Source: Caldilineaceae bacterium
Lineage (GTDB): Bacteria > Chloroflexota > Anaerolineae > Caldilineales > Caldilineaceae
Length of the DNA stretch: 64,000 bases
Assembly: GCA_020634755.1 (NCBI GenBank)
Contig: JACKBC010000002.1
Coordinates: 186,001-250,000, forward strand
Reading direction: 5' to 3'
Shown here: in pieces, positions 46,101-56,300 of the stretch
Layout: each line of letters starts with the position of its first letter
Numbering within the stretch: position 1 is the first letter of the stretch
Made by a program: the position numbers and the translations under genes
The notes under the pieces: generated by a model
Told to the model about the DNA's origin: nothing
The model's database searches: none
The model's input: only the letters and a program-made list of their open reading frames with translations

Positions 46101-48116
46101 GACGCCTGCCACACAAGCCGCCACATATTCACCTACGCTATGACCCATAACGACAGTAGGCTGAATACCCCACGATCGCCAGAGTTGGGCAAGGGCATAT
46201 TCGAATGCAAAGAGCGCCGGTTGTGTATAGGCCGTTTCGTCCAGTGGAGATGCCTGTTCATTTTCAGGATAGAGAACATCGAGCAATGAGTGGTCCAGAT
46301 AACCACCAGCGCGTAAGAGTTCATCGCAGCGATCCAGCGTCTGGCGAAACGTAGGCTGATTTTCATAAAGCTCGCGCCCCATGCCCACATATTGGGAGCC
46401 TTGGCCTGTGAACAAGAAGGCAATAGTAGGCTGCTTGCCATGAGCAGCCTGCCCGTGGAATAGATTGTCTGTGGACGCCCCCTTTGTCGCATTTCCAGCG
46501 GCAAACACCATGAGTTTTTCGCGCATTTCATCGGCTTGCGAAGCCAGCACGCTGAGTCGGTGAGGGAAATGGCTGCGTCCACTGTTGGCTGTAAAGCAAA
46601 GATCGGCTAAGGAATGTGGCGTATCGGCTAAATAGGCCGCATACTGTTTCGCCAATGTGGTCAGCGACTTGGCTGTTTTAGCACTCAAGGTCAAGAGATG
46701 GGGAATCGATTGTATAGAGGACGTGCTAGATTGTAGCGGTACAGGGAGCACTGGCGCCGCGCCCAATACAACATGGGCATTGGTGCCGCTCAAGCCAAAG
46801 GCGCTAACCCCTGCAATGCGTTGCTCCGCGCTCCAGGGCGTCTGTACAACAGGAATCGAGATGGGCCATTCGTCCCAATCGAGATTGGGGTTTGGTTTGT
46901 CAAAGTGTAGATGCGGCGGGATCTCCGCATGTTGTAAGGAAAGCACGACTTTGATCAGGCCCGCAATGCCCGCGGCCGCTTCCAGGTGACCAATATTGGT
47001 CTTAACTGAACCAATCATCAAAGGGGTTGCGCGTTGACCAAAGACTGTGCCTACTGCGCGCAGTTCGAGGGGGTCCCCCAGAGCCGTTCCGGTGCCGTGG
47101 GCCTCCAGGTAGCTTACTTCCGCTGGCGCTACGTTGGCATTGGCCAGTGCTTGTTGGAGTAGGGCTTCCTGCGCCTGTTTATTGGGAACGGTCAATCCGC
47201 TGGAGGGGCCGTCGTGGTTCACCGCAGACCCACGAATCACCGCTAGAATGGGGTCACCGGCGGCTTGCGCATCTCGTAATCGTTTGAGCACGATGACACC
47301 GCAGCCCTCGCCCCGCCCATACCCATCGGCCCGTGCGGAAAAAGTTTTGCAACGACCGTCAGGCGCGAGGGCCTTTGCTTTCGAGAGCAAAATAAAATTT
47401 TCTGGCGACAGATTCAAATGGACCCCACCGGCCAGAGCCATATCGGATTCTTGGTTGCGTAAGCTGGTCACGGCCAAATGCACGGCCACCAAGGAGCTTG
47501 AACAGGCGGTCTCGGCGACCAGATTCGGGCCTTGAAAGCCAAACGTGTAGGATAAACGACCGGAAGTAAAACAGAGTGCGTTGGTATTATCATAAGCACT
47601 CAGGGGTGTCCCAGCCGGCAGGGGCATCTGCGCATAATCTAGCTGCGTCATGCCCATAAAGACACCCGTGCGAACCGGTGCTTGTAGGGGCGCTTGGCCC
47701 GCCCGCTCCAACGCTTCCCAGCTTACCTCTAAGAGCAGCCGCTGTTGCGGATCCAGGCTTTCAGCTTCACGCGGCGAAATCCCAAAGAAGAGTGGGTCAA
47801 ATTGGTCCACATCCTCCAGAAAAGCACCCTGGCGTGTATACATTTTGTCCTGTGCCGCGGGATCGGGATCATAGTACGCATCGATGTCCCAGCGCTCTTT
47901 GGGTATTTCGGAGACAGCATCTACGCCGGAGCACAAAAGCTGCCAGAAGGCTTCCGGTGTCTCGGCCTGTGGGAAACGGCAGCTCATGCCAATAATGGCA
48001 ATCGGTTCCTGGCTGCGGCGGCGTGTCTCAGCTAATTCTTCTTTCAGCTTGCGTATAGCAAAAAGTGAATCCTGTAGCTTTGCTGCAAGTTCACTTTGGA
48101 TCGCATCATTGACCAT
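40170..48116 (-). CDS. PKS module 3: KS-AT-cMT-DH-ER(degenerate)-KR(inactive)-ACP
   Basis: 2648 residues, the largest gene. KS Cys205 (ETACSSSL) and His340; malonyl AT Ser660, HAFH 760-763. A cMT (about 945-1320, EIGAGTG at 1140-1146) comes before the DH, unlike M5 and M6. The DH has His1367 and Asp1535 but the motif proline is Ser (HQVYGEVVVS). The ER is worn: the dinucleotide motif AAAGGVGQ reads AADEIGQ (near 2030) and LNFRD reads VILKD. The KR cannot work: GGLGGLG is GGPDRL (2235-2240), the catalytic Lys is Asn2337, the Ser is Ala2361 and the Tyr is lost. The ACP (GLDSL) is intact. With the KR dead, DH and ER are idle, leaving an alpha-methyl-beta-ketone. The ATG follows AGAGGA by eight bases. 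Confidence 0.95.
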   Translation of the reverse strand: MVNDAIQSELAAKLQDSLFAIRKLKEELAETRRRSQEPIAIIGMSCRFPQAETPEAFWQLLCSGVDAVSEIPKERWDIDAYYDPDPAAQDKMYTRQGAFLEDVDQFDPLFFGISPREAESLDPQQRLLLEVSWEALERAGQAPLQAPVRTGVFMGMTQLDYAQMPLPAGTPLSAYDNTNALCFTSGRLSYTFGFQGPNLVAETACSSSLVAVHLAVTSLRNQESDMALAGGVHLNLSPENFILLSKAKALAPDGRCKTFSARADGYGRGEGCGVIVLKRLRDAQAAGDPILAVIRGSAVNHDGPSSGLTVPNKQAQEALLQQALANANVAPAEVSYLEAHGTGTALGDPLELRAVGTVFGQRATPLMIGSVKTNIGHLEAAAGIAGLIKVVLSLQHAEIPPHLHFDKPNPNLDWDEWPISIPVVQTPWSAEQRIAGVSAFGLSGTNAHVVLGAAPVLPVPLQSSTSSIQSIPHLLTLSAKTAKSLTTLAKQYAAYLADTPHSLADLCFTANSGRSHFPHRLSVLASQADEMREKLMVFAAGNATKGASTDNLFHGQAAHGKQPTIAFLFTGQGSQYVGMGRELYENQPTFRQTLDRCDELLRAGGYLDHSLLDVLYPENEQASPLDETAYTQPALFAFEYALAQLWRSWGIQPTVVMGHSVGEYVAACVAGVFSLEDGLKLIAERGRLMQALPRNGTMVAVMASEEQVTSIIQPYVHAVALAAMNGPQSMVISGENEAIQLCCAGLEAEGIKTKPLTVSHAFHSPLMEPMLQSFAQIAQAVTYHTPAINLVGNLTGELITHAVATPEYWIDHIRQPVRFMAGMETLQQQNVEIFVEIGPKPTLLGMGRQCLLESDQTWLPSLRPRANQPSNEWAQLLAALGQLYVRGVPVDWPRYYQVHSNLPEAPRKVILPTYPWQRKRYWLRDRWTPNSARKTQPSESRLPNYLPTPNELTQALAAQSHTLTSQPEFHAYRRVMHELEALSLAYVVGAFELLGFPFEIGTTWQSDELAQQFGIVSQHMRLFKRLLGILAEEQILQQTGTSWRVIRVPENALDSIALASTATKASPEWPLLARCGEKLAEVLRGELNPLELLFPNGDDSIVQAIYKSSPQAKVSNLLAQEAVRKAQDSLAPGRSLRILEIGAGTGGTTSALLPVLSAEKTEYTFTDISPLFVAQAEERFRAYPFVQYKVLDIEKAPTAQGFVGQPYDIILGANMLHATQNLRASLAHIQRMLAPGALLLLIEETIPQRWLDLTFGLLKGWWHFTDLDLRPDYPLLRLNQWQNLLEATGFQAAGSLTATATANGTEPTPTEHVVIAKAPGFQSPQALSAPMPNPFGPLIKNRVQSPLLEGVLFELNLPRAASFVFDHQVYGEVVVSIAAYIASALSAAEALFGTPLCQLEEVMYLEALVLDEASSRTVQLLLKPEEAPQQTASFQIISFDPQQPSPEMTVHIMGKVSVAASMHQQVALDAVQARCQAEITVRDLYQTLRQQAFDYGLSFQWLTTILRGNGEALAQVQRPEMVNDHAFPIHPGLLDGGLQLTEAVNSMGQETWAPFYFKAFRIHQSLHQPFGQTQGELPSDQPLWYHITQRTGERTWDIQLLDQSGLVLAEFIELKEKKTSRSALLRHRQNEWQELLHTVIWEPKAIEKQLVKHLQENWLIFVGPSDEEARIGHMLLSLLRERFEQCMLVQPATNTSYLQLGDTIVMNLEKPADFHSLLQEYGSRYGNPTQVVYFASAKATAAEQVSATALSHCRNVANLVQAITQVGITPRLWMITKESQAIINKPLHLHHAPLWGLAHLINVEHPELSCTCVDVELSGIEPTSVMRSLVQELLAGVQENFLAYCRGERYVARLTNRLHPERVHQAIPDGHFRVKLEQYGNFDDLYLAPVSHLPLQPHEVEIQVHAAGVILKDALAVLGTLEEHYAKKLGTREVAKIAFGPECAGIIVAVGQDVTDFKVGDEVIAVSEVAHRTGCLANFVTLNSAFVAHKPQNLTFAEAATLPFDSLIAVDALHAIAKIKAGDRVLIHHAADEIGQFAMQVAQRAGAEIFVTERLEKQNFLQSQGIQRVMNAQTHDFAARILALTNSEGVDILLNTLSEEFIDTNLAVLAQDGYYIDLNFAGVQDRQKITQTRPDVHYAHYEFDVKDTLETRPDFVRTTLLHTVQEIEAGTFQPLPYTLFPITDVSSAFHFMAQGKNVGKVILALPTSARAPGNFGRNEPSELSINADSAYLITGGPDRLTLDIADWLVQQGARHLIMVARDGAISKLPKAAVHKLEAAGAQVVVIDADLSAPQDIERVITTAGASLRGIIYAADSFANSLLPNQTTAQFEGGFASNVQGAWNLHLATQALPLDFFICFSANPPLMDSQAMTGLQGRAIDSAISAFLVALAHHRRALGLPAHSINWSGWAEAPMSAEAGNRATWAQTENSAITPEMRLQLLDIILTQPDAQIGLLPTNWSELNQKLPHVRSLFDYLVKPLEQLSPANKPSSVPPADSLLERLAKASVQDVHEILISEIGQQVAQVLGFDANDILDHEQGLFDVGLDSLMAIELRNRLQTLVGQALPSTLIFDYPTVQQICDYLAKDVLLLPQWDEAKEDKHEEDAKLQTVNNDVEPAGLDVAELEMMSESELEALLMMEVTNIQKGER

Positions 48117-48164
48117 CTAGCTGGTCCTCTTTATCGTGTTATGGGCCTTCACCCATGTCTGTTC

Positions 48165-48247
48165 GTATACTCAACTCGCGCATAGATGAGCACAGCACCC
48201 ATCTATTTAGTGGGTTTTTATGCTCATCTATGGCAGTTGAGCGTATT
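48165..48247. repeat. Long imperfect palindrome in the M2-M3 gap of the PKS operon
   Basis: Left arm 48165-48192 and right arm 48221-48247 pair with few interruptions; the inner 12 bp (CATAGATGAGCA against TGCTCATCTATG) are perfect. The loop contains a further short ACCCA/TGGGT stem. It overlaps the M2 stop codon and precedes the M3 ribosome site. This 129-base gap is the only long one among the PKS junctions, so a processing, attenuation or repeat-element role is possible. Confidence 0.65.
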
Positions 48248-51200
48248 AATAGTCCGTTAGCTCTGAGGTAAGTTGAGCCAACAAATCTTCGGTTGAAAGC
48301 TGCTCGATCACTTCACGCATTTCTCTGTCTCGCTGGCTTTCCCGTGGTACTGCTAGGTGGGAAGCCACCTTTTCAGACGGTTCTACAGTAAAGAATTCTG
48401 CTAGCAGATGATTCGCCAGTTTTTCAATCGTTGGATATTCCAAAACCAATGTTGCAGGAGCTGTAATGTGAAGCGTGCTCTGCAGATGATTTCTCAACTC
48501 CATGGCCATGAGCGAGTCCATTCCCATGTCGAATAAACCCTGTGTCGGCGTGGGTAATTGACGCGCACCCATAATTTGTGCCACTTCCGCTTGCAGATGG
48601 GCAATCAATAGTGGCAAACGATTATTGATGGGCGCCTCCCGTACACGCAGGGCAAAATCATCTGCCACCGTCTCTTCCTTGGTTGCCCCTTGGGGGGCTG
48701 CATTCCCTAAATCGGCGATTAAAGATCGATTTGGCGTAGCTTTGCGGAAGCGTGACCAATCGATGGGCAAGACGGCCACTTGGCCGTTCATGTCTAACAT
48801 CCGGCCCATCAGTGACAAGCCTACTTTGGGTGGAATCAACTGAATGCCTTGGGCGCGCCAACGGGCGTGCTGCTGTTCTGAAACCTGGGTAGCCATACCG
48901 ACCTCAGCCCAGGAACCCCAGTTGATGCTTAACGCGGGCAGCCCCAATGACTGGCGATAGTGGGCCAGCCCATCCAAAAAGGCATTGCCTGCCGCATAAT
49001 TGGCCTGCCCCGCAGAACCGAGTAACGAGGCTTCAGAAGAGAAGAGCACCAAGAAATCGAGTGCCATATCTTTTGTCAGAGTATGCAAATTCCAAGCGCC
49101 AGCAACTTTAGGGCGCATGACTTGCTCAAAACGCGCCCAGCTTTGACCTAGGAGTAGCCCATCGTCAAGCAGTCCCGCGGCATGAACAATCCCGCGTAGT
49201 GCCGGCATGGTCTCTTTGATTTCGACCAGCAGCTTGGCCACATCATCCGTATTTGCGACATCCGCAGCAACGACTTTGACGGTTGCCCCCGCCTGTATAA
49301 GCTGCTGCACCTGCTCTTCTTTGCCTTTGGCCCCGCTGCGTCCCGTAAGCAACAAATATTTGGCTCCCTGCTCGACCATCCAGTGGGCAATAGATAGGCC
49401 CAACGCACCCAAGCCCCCCGTAATCAGATAGGTCGCGTTCGCCACTAGGGACGCCGAGGATAATGGGTTGGGGGATGTTGCGCCAAACCGTGTTGACGAG
49501 ACCAAACGCGCTACATAGCGTTCCTCCCCACGAAATGCGACTGCGTCTTCCTTTTGTTGTGCGCACGATGCATCTACAATTTCTGTGTAGATCAGTTGGG
49601 CGTCTTTGGGGTATGTGCCTTCGACAAGCTCAGGGAGCGCGCCATTTTTTGATCTTAGGCTCTCATACCGCGGCGACAGGTCAAACATGCCACCCCACAC
49701 TTGCGGATGTTCCAGCGCTACCACTTTCCCCAAGCCCCACAGCGGGGTTTGGGCCACCGCGACAGGTTCATCTTGAATGGACACTGCCCCCCGCGTCACC
49801 AGCCATACGCGACCTTGCAGCAGATAGGTTTGCGCAGTAACGGCTTGCATCAAGTGGAGTACACCACCACAACGTTGGATTGAATTTTGCAGCAACGCCG
49901 CGCCATCATCCTGGGCTTCTGCTTCGGGTGTATCTAAACTCCACAAGTACACGATTTGATGGAGGGGCTGCTCGTGTGTAAGCGACTCCACAACCTGTTG
50001 AAAGTCGGCCAACTGGGTAGGATTGAGATACCAGCAATCATTCCTTTGGCAACTCTCTCCATGCGTCGCGTATACAAGCAATGGTCGCTGACCTTGCTGT
50101 GCCAAATGGTCGGCTAGCGCCTCACCCATACCGCCTTGGTCGGCGAAGATCAGCCAACAGCCAAGATCGGTTTCTTTTGTCACTACAGGCGTAGCGCCAG
50201 CCTCCACACGAGACTGTGGTCGCCATACAGATTCATAAAACCAATCCGCTACAGCCAGTTGGGCGGTCAGTTGCTCTTGTTGATACTCATGGACAAGCAA
50301 TTCCAGCGCGGAGGACAGGAAGGTCTGCTGTTCTGGGGTGAACTGCCCAAGTCTGCCCAATCGCGCAGCAAGCTGACCGGCATCACCTTGCGCCAACAGA
50401 TTCATGACATTCGATCTTTGATGCGGGATGATGCCCTCATGAGCCGTCGCGCCATTTTCACCAAAGTGGTTGTTATTCTCCTCTATCCAATAGCGTGCGC
50501 GCTGAAAGGGGTAGGTGGGCAAAACGACCTTCTGCGCGCCTTGGTTGGCGTGGAATGCCGTCCAATCCACATCAGCCCCGCGGATATACAAATCGCCCAG
50601 GCTCTTTAGTATCTGCCGCCAATCGTCGGCAACTGCATTGTCTTCATCGCTGGCAGAGGGGAGTGGACGCAGTGTGGGCAACCAAAGCCGAGCCGCGGCA
50701 CTGCTGGATGGTTCATCTGACAATCCTTGCCGCGCCATGCCCAATAAAACAGGTTTAGGGCCGACCTCCACAAAGGTATCTACCTCCTGTTGATAGAGGC
50801 TTTGCATACCATCATCAAAGCGGACAGGCGCCAAAACATGGTGGCACCAATACTCAGCGCTCGTGATCCTATCAGCAGGTGCAACCACTTTCCCTGTAAC
50901 CAAGGAAATCATGTCAATCACAGGTTCAGCATAAGTGATCGTTTCGGCGACGCGCCGGAACGCAGCAATCATCGGTTCCATCAGGGGCGAATGGAAGGCA
51001 TGAGAAACGATTAGCTGCGCTGTCTTTACCCCCTGCTGCGCAAAGCGAGTCACAATGCGATCCACCGCTTGCCGATCTCCAGAGATGACAACGCTTTGGG
51101 GTCCGTTAATTGCGGCGATGGTAACCGTGGCATACGGCTGTAGCTCATAGGCCACTTGCTGCTCTGATGCGGCAATGGCCGCCATGGCGCCATTGCGCGG

Positions 51201-53330
51201 CAGCAATCCCATCAGACGCCCCCGTTCGGCAATTAAGCGCAACCCGTCTTCCAGACTAAAGACCCCGGCGACACAAGCCGCCACATATTCGCCCACGCTA
51301 TGGCCACAAACATAGTCAGGGGCAATGCCCCAGGAATTCCACAGTTTGGCAAGCGCATATTCCACGGCAAATAAAGCGGGCTGAGTTATTCCCGTGTTGT
51401 TGAGCAGGGATGATGCCGCGCTTTGGCCTGATGCAGGGTAGAGTACGTCCAGCAAAGAAGTACCCTTTGAGAAACTGCCGCTTTGGCGCAGGATCTCATC
51501 ACAATGTGCAAGCGTTTGGCGAAAGGTAGGCTCGCTTTCATAGAGTCCGCGCCCCATATTGACATATTGCGAACCTTGCCCGGTAAAGAGAAAAGCGATC
51601 TTCGGATCCGATTCGGTAGAAGAGGAGGCGTGGTTCCAGCGCGTGCGGGCCGTTTGCAGCACTTTCCCGAGCGCTACAGGCGATTCTCCGATAACCGCCA
51701 GCCGCTGTGCGAAATGATTACGACCCGTATTGGCTGTAAAACAGATGTCGGCCAATGAACTATCTGGGTTGGCAATGAGATAGGCTTCATAACGTTTGGT
51801 CAGTTCCAACAGCGCGTTTTCTGTCTTTGCGGAAAGGGCAAGCAGATGCAACGAATGTCGGCTGGGGCCAGGCAAAGGCTCTGCCGCCAAGGTCTCTTCA
51901 CGCGTCAATGTTGTTTGATGCTGATTGGGGGCCTCTTCCAAGACAACGTGTGCATTGGTGCCGCTGATGGCAAAGGCGCTGACGCCCGCCAATCGTGTGC
52001 CGTTGAGTTGGGGGAAAGGACAGGATGAAGTGGGAACAGCAATCGAAAGTTCATCCCATGGAATCAGCGGATTGGGCGTTTCTAGATGCAGATGAGGTGG
52101 AATCTCTTGATGTTGGAGGGCAAGCGCCACTTTGAACAACCCCGCAATCCCGGCCCCGCTCTCTAGGTGTCCGATATTTGTCTTGACAGAACCCATTAGT
52201 AATGGTTGTTCACGTGACCCAAAGACCGCGGCCAGACTTTCGACTTCAATCGGATCGCCCAAGGAAGTACCAGTGCCGTGGGCTTCAATATAGCTAACAT
52301 CTGTCGCATTGACCTTGCTATTCTTTAATGCTTGGCGGATCACCTTCTGCTGGGCAATGCCGTTGGGCACGGTCAGGCCGCTACTTCTCCCATCATTGTT
52401 GACCGCCGAACCACGAATCAGCGCCACAATGTTGTCTCCATCGCGCTCGGCATCGGAGAGACGTTTGAGGGCAATCATCCCACATCCTTCCCCGCGTCCG
52501 TAGCCATCTGCGGCGGCATCAAACGTTTTGCTGCGGCCATCAGGCGCCAAGGAATGATCCAGGCAGCCAAAAACGGTTCCATGTGGCGTAATGATCAGGT
52601 TAACGCCACCTGCCAGCGCCAAATCACATTCTCCCGCCCGCAAGCTCATCACAGCGAGATGAACCGTAACTAAAGAAGAGGAACAGGCTGTATCAACTGT
52701 CAATGTTGGACCCTGTAAGCCGAGTACATAGGCCAATCTGCCGGCCGCCACGCTTGGATAGTAGCCGGTTGACGTATACATATCGCTCGTTGTGAGCGGA
52801 TTAGCCGTCAAATGCACATAATCTTGATTCATTATGCCTACGAAAACGCCCGTGTTTGAGTCCACTAAGTTGGCCGGCGCTAGGGCAGCGCGTTCCAGTG
52901 TCTCCCAACAGACTTCCAGCAGCAATCTTTGTTGGGGGTCCAACATTATTGTTTCGCGCGGCGAGATACCAAAAAATTGGGGGTCAAATTGATCCACCTG
53001 GGGCAAAAAATGGCCGCGACGAACATACATTTTGGCGCGTGCCGGTGTTGTAACATTGGGATCGTAATAGGCATCTAACGACCACCGATCCGCCGGCACC
53101 TCGGCGATTGCACTCACGCCTTCATGTAGCAACGTCCAAAACTTTTCAGGGGTATCCGCAGCACCGGGAAATCGACACCCCATGCCAATAATGGCAATCG
53201 GTTCCGTCTTCGCGCGCTCGACGGCATCAAGCTTGCTCTGAAGTTGTTTTAAAGCGAGTAGCGCCTTTTTGGTCGGTGACAGTTCCGTTGGCGATACTTG
53301 CGAGTTAGCGGTGTTGGTTGTCATTGCCAT
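48246..53330 (-). CDS. PKS module 2: KS-AT-KR-ACP
   Basis: About 1694 residues from the ATG at 53330; a TTG six bases upstream and an ATG six bases downstream are alternatives, and no strong ribosome site decides. A docking helix precedes the KS (Cys in DTACSSSL, near 216). The malonyl AT has GHSVGEY and HAFH. There is no DH or ER: the AT leads through a linker and the structural KR half into an active KR (TGGLGALG, GRSGAK, RPKVAGAWNL Lys, FSSEAS Ser, QANYAAGN Tyr, B-type LDD). The ACP has GMDSL, and the C-terminal docking tail is LSTEDLLAQLTSEL. The module should leave a beta-hydroxyl, probably the only hydroxyl retained from chain assembly and hence the main candidate for sulfation. Confidence 0.94.
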   Translation of the reverse strand: MAMTTNTANSQVSPTELSPTKKALLALKQLQSKLDAVERAKTEPIAIIGMGCRFPGAADTPEKFWTLLHEGVSAIAEVPADRWSLDAYYDPNVTTPARAKMYVRRGHFLPQVDQFDPQFFGISPRETIMLDPQQRLLLEVCWETLERAALAPANLVDSNTGVFVGIMNQDYVHLTANPLTTSDMYTSTGYYPSVAAGRLAYVLGLQGPTLTVDTACSSSLVTVHLAVMSLRAGECDLALAGGVNLIITPHGTVFGCLDHSLAPDGRSKTFDAAADGYGRGEGCGMIALKRLSDAERDGDNIVALIRGSAVNNDGRSSGLTVPNGIAQQKVIRQALKNSKVNATDVSYIEAHGTGTSLGDPIEVESLAAVFGSREQPLLMGSVKTNIGHLESGAGIAGLFKVALALQHQEIPPHLHLETPNPLIPWDELSIAVPTSSCPFPQLNGTRLAGVSAFAISGTNAHVVLEEAPNQHQTTLTREETLAAEPLPGPSRHSLHLLALSAKTENALLELTKRYEAYLIANPDSSLADICFTANTGRNHFAQRLAVIGESPVALGKVLQTARTRWNHASSSTESDPKIAFLFTGQGSQYVNMGRGLYESEPTFRQTLAHCDEILRQSGSFSKGTSLLDVLYPASGQSAASSLLNNTGITQPALFAVEYALAKLWNSWGIAPDYVCGHSVGEYVAACVAGVFSLEDGLRLIAERGRLMGLLPRNGAMAAIAASEQQVAYELQPYATVTIAAINGPQSVVISGDRQAVDRIVTRFAQQGVKTAQLIVSHAFHSPLMEPMIAAFRRVAETITYAEPVIDMISLVTGKVVAPADRITSAEYWCHHVLAPVRFDDGMQSLYQQEVDTFVEVGPKPVLLGMARQGLSDEPSSSAAARLWLPTLRPLPSASDEDNAVADDWRQILKSLGDLYIRGADVDWTAFHANQGAQKVVLPTYPFQRARYWIEENNNHFGENGATAHEGIIPHQRSNVMNLLAQGDAGQLAARLGRLGQFTPEQQTFLSSALELLVHEYQQEQLTAQLAVADWFYESVWRPQSRVEAGATPVVTKETDLGCWLIFADQGGMGEALADHLAQQGQRPLLVYATHGESCQRNDCWYLNPTQLADFQQVVESLTHEQPLHQIVYLWSLDTPEAEAQDDGAALLQNSIQRCGGVLHLMQAVTAQTYLLQGRVWLVTRGAVSIQDEPVAVAQTPLWGLGKVVALEHPQVWGGMFDLSPRYESLRSKNGALPELVEGTYPKDAQLIYTEIVDASCAQQKEDAVAFRGEERYVARLVSSTRFGATSPNPLSSASLVANATYLITGGLGALGLSIAHWMVEQGAKYLLLTGRSGAKGKEEQVQQLIQAGATVKVVAADVANTDDVAKLLVEIKETMPALRGIVHAAGLLDDGLLLGQSWARFEQVMRPKVAGAWNLHTLTKDMALDFLVLFSSEASLLGSAGQANYAAGNAFLDGLAHYRQSLGLPALSINWGSWAEVGMATQVSEQQHARWRAQGIQLIPPKVGLSLMGRMLDMNGQVAVLPIDWSRFRKATPNRSLIADLGNAAPQGATKEETVADDFALRVREAPINNRLPLLIAHLQAEVAQIMGARQLPTPTQGLFDMGMDSLMAMELRNHLQSTLHITAPATLVLEYPTIEKLANHLLAEFFTVEPSEKVASHLAVPRESQRDREMREVIEQLSTEDLLAQLTSELTDY

Positions 53331-53354
53331 GCCCAATTAGGTTTAAAAATGAAT

Positions 53355-56300
53355 TCACTGTAAATCAATGTTTTCTAATGCTTCAAGCAATAACGCTTCG
53401 GCATCTATCTCTGAAAGTCCTTCCACCGCAGATGTAAAGGCCTCCGTCTCTGCTTTGGCTCCTGTTGTGGCCTCAAGCTGAATCTCAGCTTTGGCGTCGT
53501 CGCTTATCTCTATTCCTAACACATCGTCGGCCAGGTAATTGACGAGCTTCTCAATGGTAGAATAATTGAAGGCCACCGTGGGGGAAAGGGAACATTCCAA
53601 GCTGCTCTGCAGACGGTTTCTCAACTCGATCGACGTGAGAGAATCCATGCCCACATCAAAAAAGCCTTGCTGTAGCGAGAGTTCCGCACCGCCCGGGGCC
53701 GTTCCCAATACCTTGCCCACGGCACGCCGCACATGATCCACCAAGAGCGAGCGACGCTTATTTGCCGGAGCGTTCTGTAATTGTTGTAAAATGCCAAGCC
53801 TTTCAGCCGCGCTGGTATTCACGGCTTCTAAGTGGGCAGTGAAATTTTGCAAAAAAGGCGGAATCTCTGCATATTGTTGGAGCCACTTGGACCACTCCAT
53901 GGGCATGACCGCTACCTGAGCTGCCCCCTGCCCCATCAATTCGCCTAGCGCCTGTAACCCCTGTGGTGGCAGAATCGGCTGTAGCCCCAGTTCAATCAAG
54001 CGACGCTGATAGCGATTTGACAGATCCGCAGCCATGCCCCCTTCGGCCCATGCCCCCCAGTTAATTGCTAATCCGGGCAAGCCCAATGCCTGGCGATGGT
54101 GCGCCAGTGCATCGAGAAAGGCATTGGCGGCAGCATAGTTGGCCTGACCGGATGCGCCGAGTAACGCAGCATCGGACGAGAAATAGATCATGAAATCCAA
54201 GGGCATGGTTTGGGTCTGGTTGTGTAAATGCCACGCGCCTGCCACTTTGGGGGCCATGACCCGGTCGAATTGTTCGACAGACTGATTAACCAGCATTCCA
54301 TCATCCAGCACACCGGCGGCATGAACAATCCCCCGCAGCGGTGGGGGACAAGCTGCCAACAACTCGCTCACATCATCCTCTTGCGAGACATCCGCCTGGA
54401 CAACCTTGACCTCAACGCCTGCTGCTTGCAATTGCTCGATGACCTGTTGGGCTGTAGCAGAAGCAGGGTGACGCCCGGCCAACACCAGTTGGCTTGCGCC
54501 CTGATTAGCAAGCCATTGTGCGACTTTCAATCCGAGCGCGCCCAAACCACCAGTAATGAGATAGCTGCTATGCGGTTGGATGGAACATGCGGCATCGGTT
54601 TCCAGGAAGGAGATGATCACTTTGCCAATATGGCGTGCTTGCTGCATATAGCGGAACGCATTAGCCACATTTTGAATGGAGAAGACCTTCAGTGGCAGCG
54701 GACGCAGCGTTTCACCAACCATTGGCATCACGTTGGCAAACATGGATGCAATCAGCGCTGGTTCCTGTTCGATTACATCATCCAAATCAAAGGGGAAATA
54801 GCCTGCGTCAGGACGGTTCGCTTGGACTTGCTCCCGTGTCCAAATATCTCTTTTCCCCAATTCGACGAAACGCCCGCCCGTTGCTAGTAACGCGAAGTTC
54901 TTGTCAATAAACTCGGCATTTAAGCTATTCAGGACAATGTCTACCCCTCGTCCGGCGGTATCAGTCATCACCTGTTCGGCAAAATCCAGCGTGCGCGAGT
55001 CGTAGATGTGGGTAACTCCTTGGGCTTTCAGGAACTCCCACTTTCCTTGCGATGCGGTGGCAAAGACCTCTGCCCCAATGGCTTGAGCAAACTGCACCGC
55101 AGCCTGCCCCACACCACCGGCGGCCGCGTGAATCAATACCTTGTCGCCGGATTTCATCTGGGCCAATTCGTGCAGCCCATAGTAGGCAGTTAAGAAGACC
55201 ACGGGAATTGTCGCCGCTTCTTCAAAGGTCAATGAGCCAGGTTTTGGGAAGATATACTCCGTGCGAATTGTTACTGTTGTGCCCAGCGTATCATCGAGAT
55301 GTCCGACCAAAGCGAGGACTTCATCACCCACTTTGTAATCTGTAACACCTTCCCCCACCCGTGTAATCACACCGGCGCATTCATCACCAAAGGCAATTTC
55401 ACCAACCTCTACATCAGCATCCTCGGTGTTAAGCATACCAAGGCTTCTGAGGATATCACGGAAATTTAGTCCTGTGGCACGGACTTGAATCTCCACTTCT
55501 CGTGTAGCAAGCGTGCGTGGCGTCTTGGGTGCAAAACGCAGATCTTCCAAGAGACCGCCAGCTGCCATCTGTACCTTATAGGAAACGATGGGGGGCAGTG
55601 TGGCTCGCGTCTTTGCGGCACTCTTGTCTAACCGTGCCACATGACGCACGCCACGGCGATAGGCAATTTGTGCTTCAGCGTCTGTAGCGGTCAGCTCATC
55701 CAACAGGATCTGCGCCTGTATCTGCACAGAGCGCTCATCAGCTGCTAAATCCAGCAAGACACTCCTCAATTCAGGATATTCCAACGCAAGGACACGACCT
55801 ATACCCCAAAGTGGGGCCTGTTCCACAGAAAGCGGGGTGGGGGTGCCTACAGGTTGACAGCCCTTTGTCACCAACCAGAGGCCGCCATGTAACTCCTGTC
55901 CAGAGGTGATAAGCGAAGACTTGGCAAGTGCTTGTACCAAATGTAGAATGCGGTGACTATGCTCCTGTCCGCGCATGATTTCTGGGTACGTGCGGGATGA
56001 GTCCATCGCATGTTCATCCATTAAAGTCCAGAGATAGAGTACGCCGTGGTAAGCTCCATTTGCTGTTGCTGCAAGCGCAGTGAATAGTTGTTCCCAGTCA
56101 TCAGGTGCGCTCGGGTTAATGAAGTAGTTGCCTGCCTTTGTTTGGGTGTACTCCCGTTCCGCATTGTTGGGCTTGGGGAATACGAACGTCGACATTTGGC
56201 CTTGCGCAGCAAGTAACTCAGCCAGTTCTTCCCCAATCCCCTGATCATCAGCAAAGATTAACCAACTGCTGGCTTGCGGCATCTTCTTCCTGCCGGTGCT

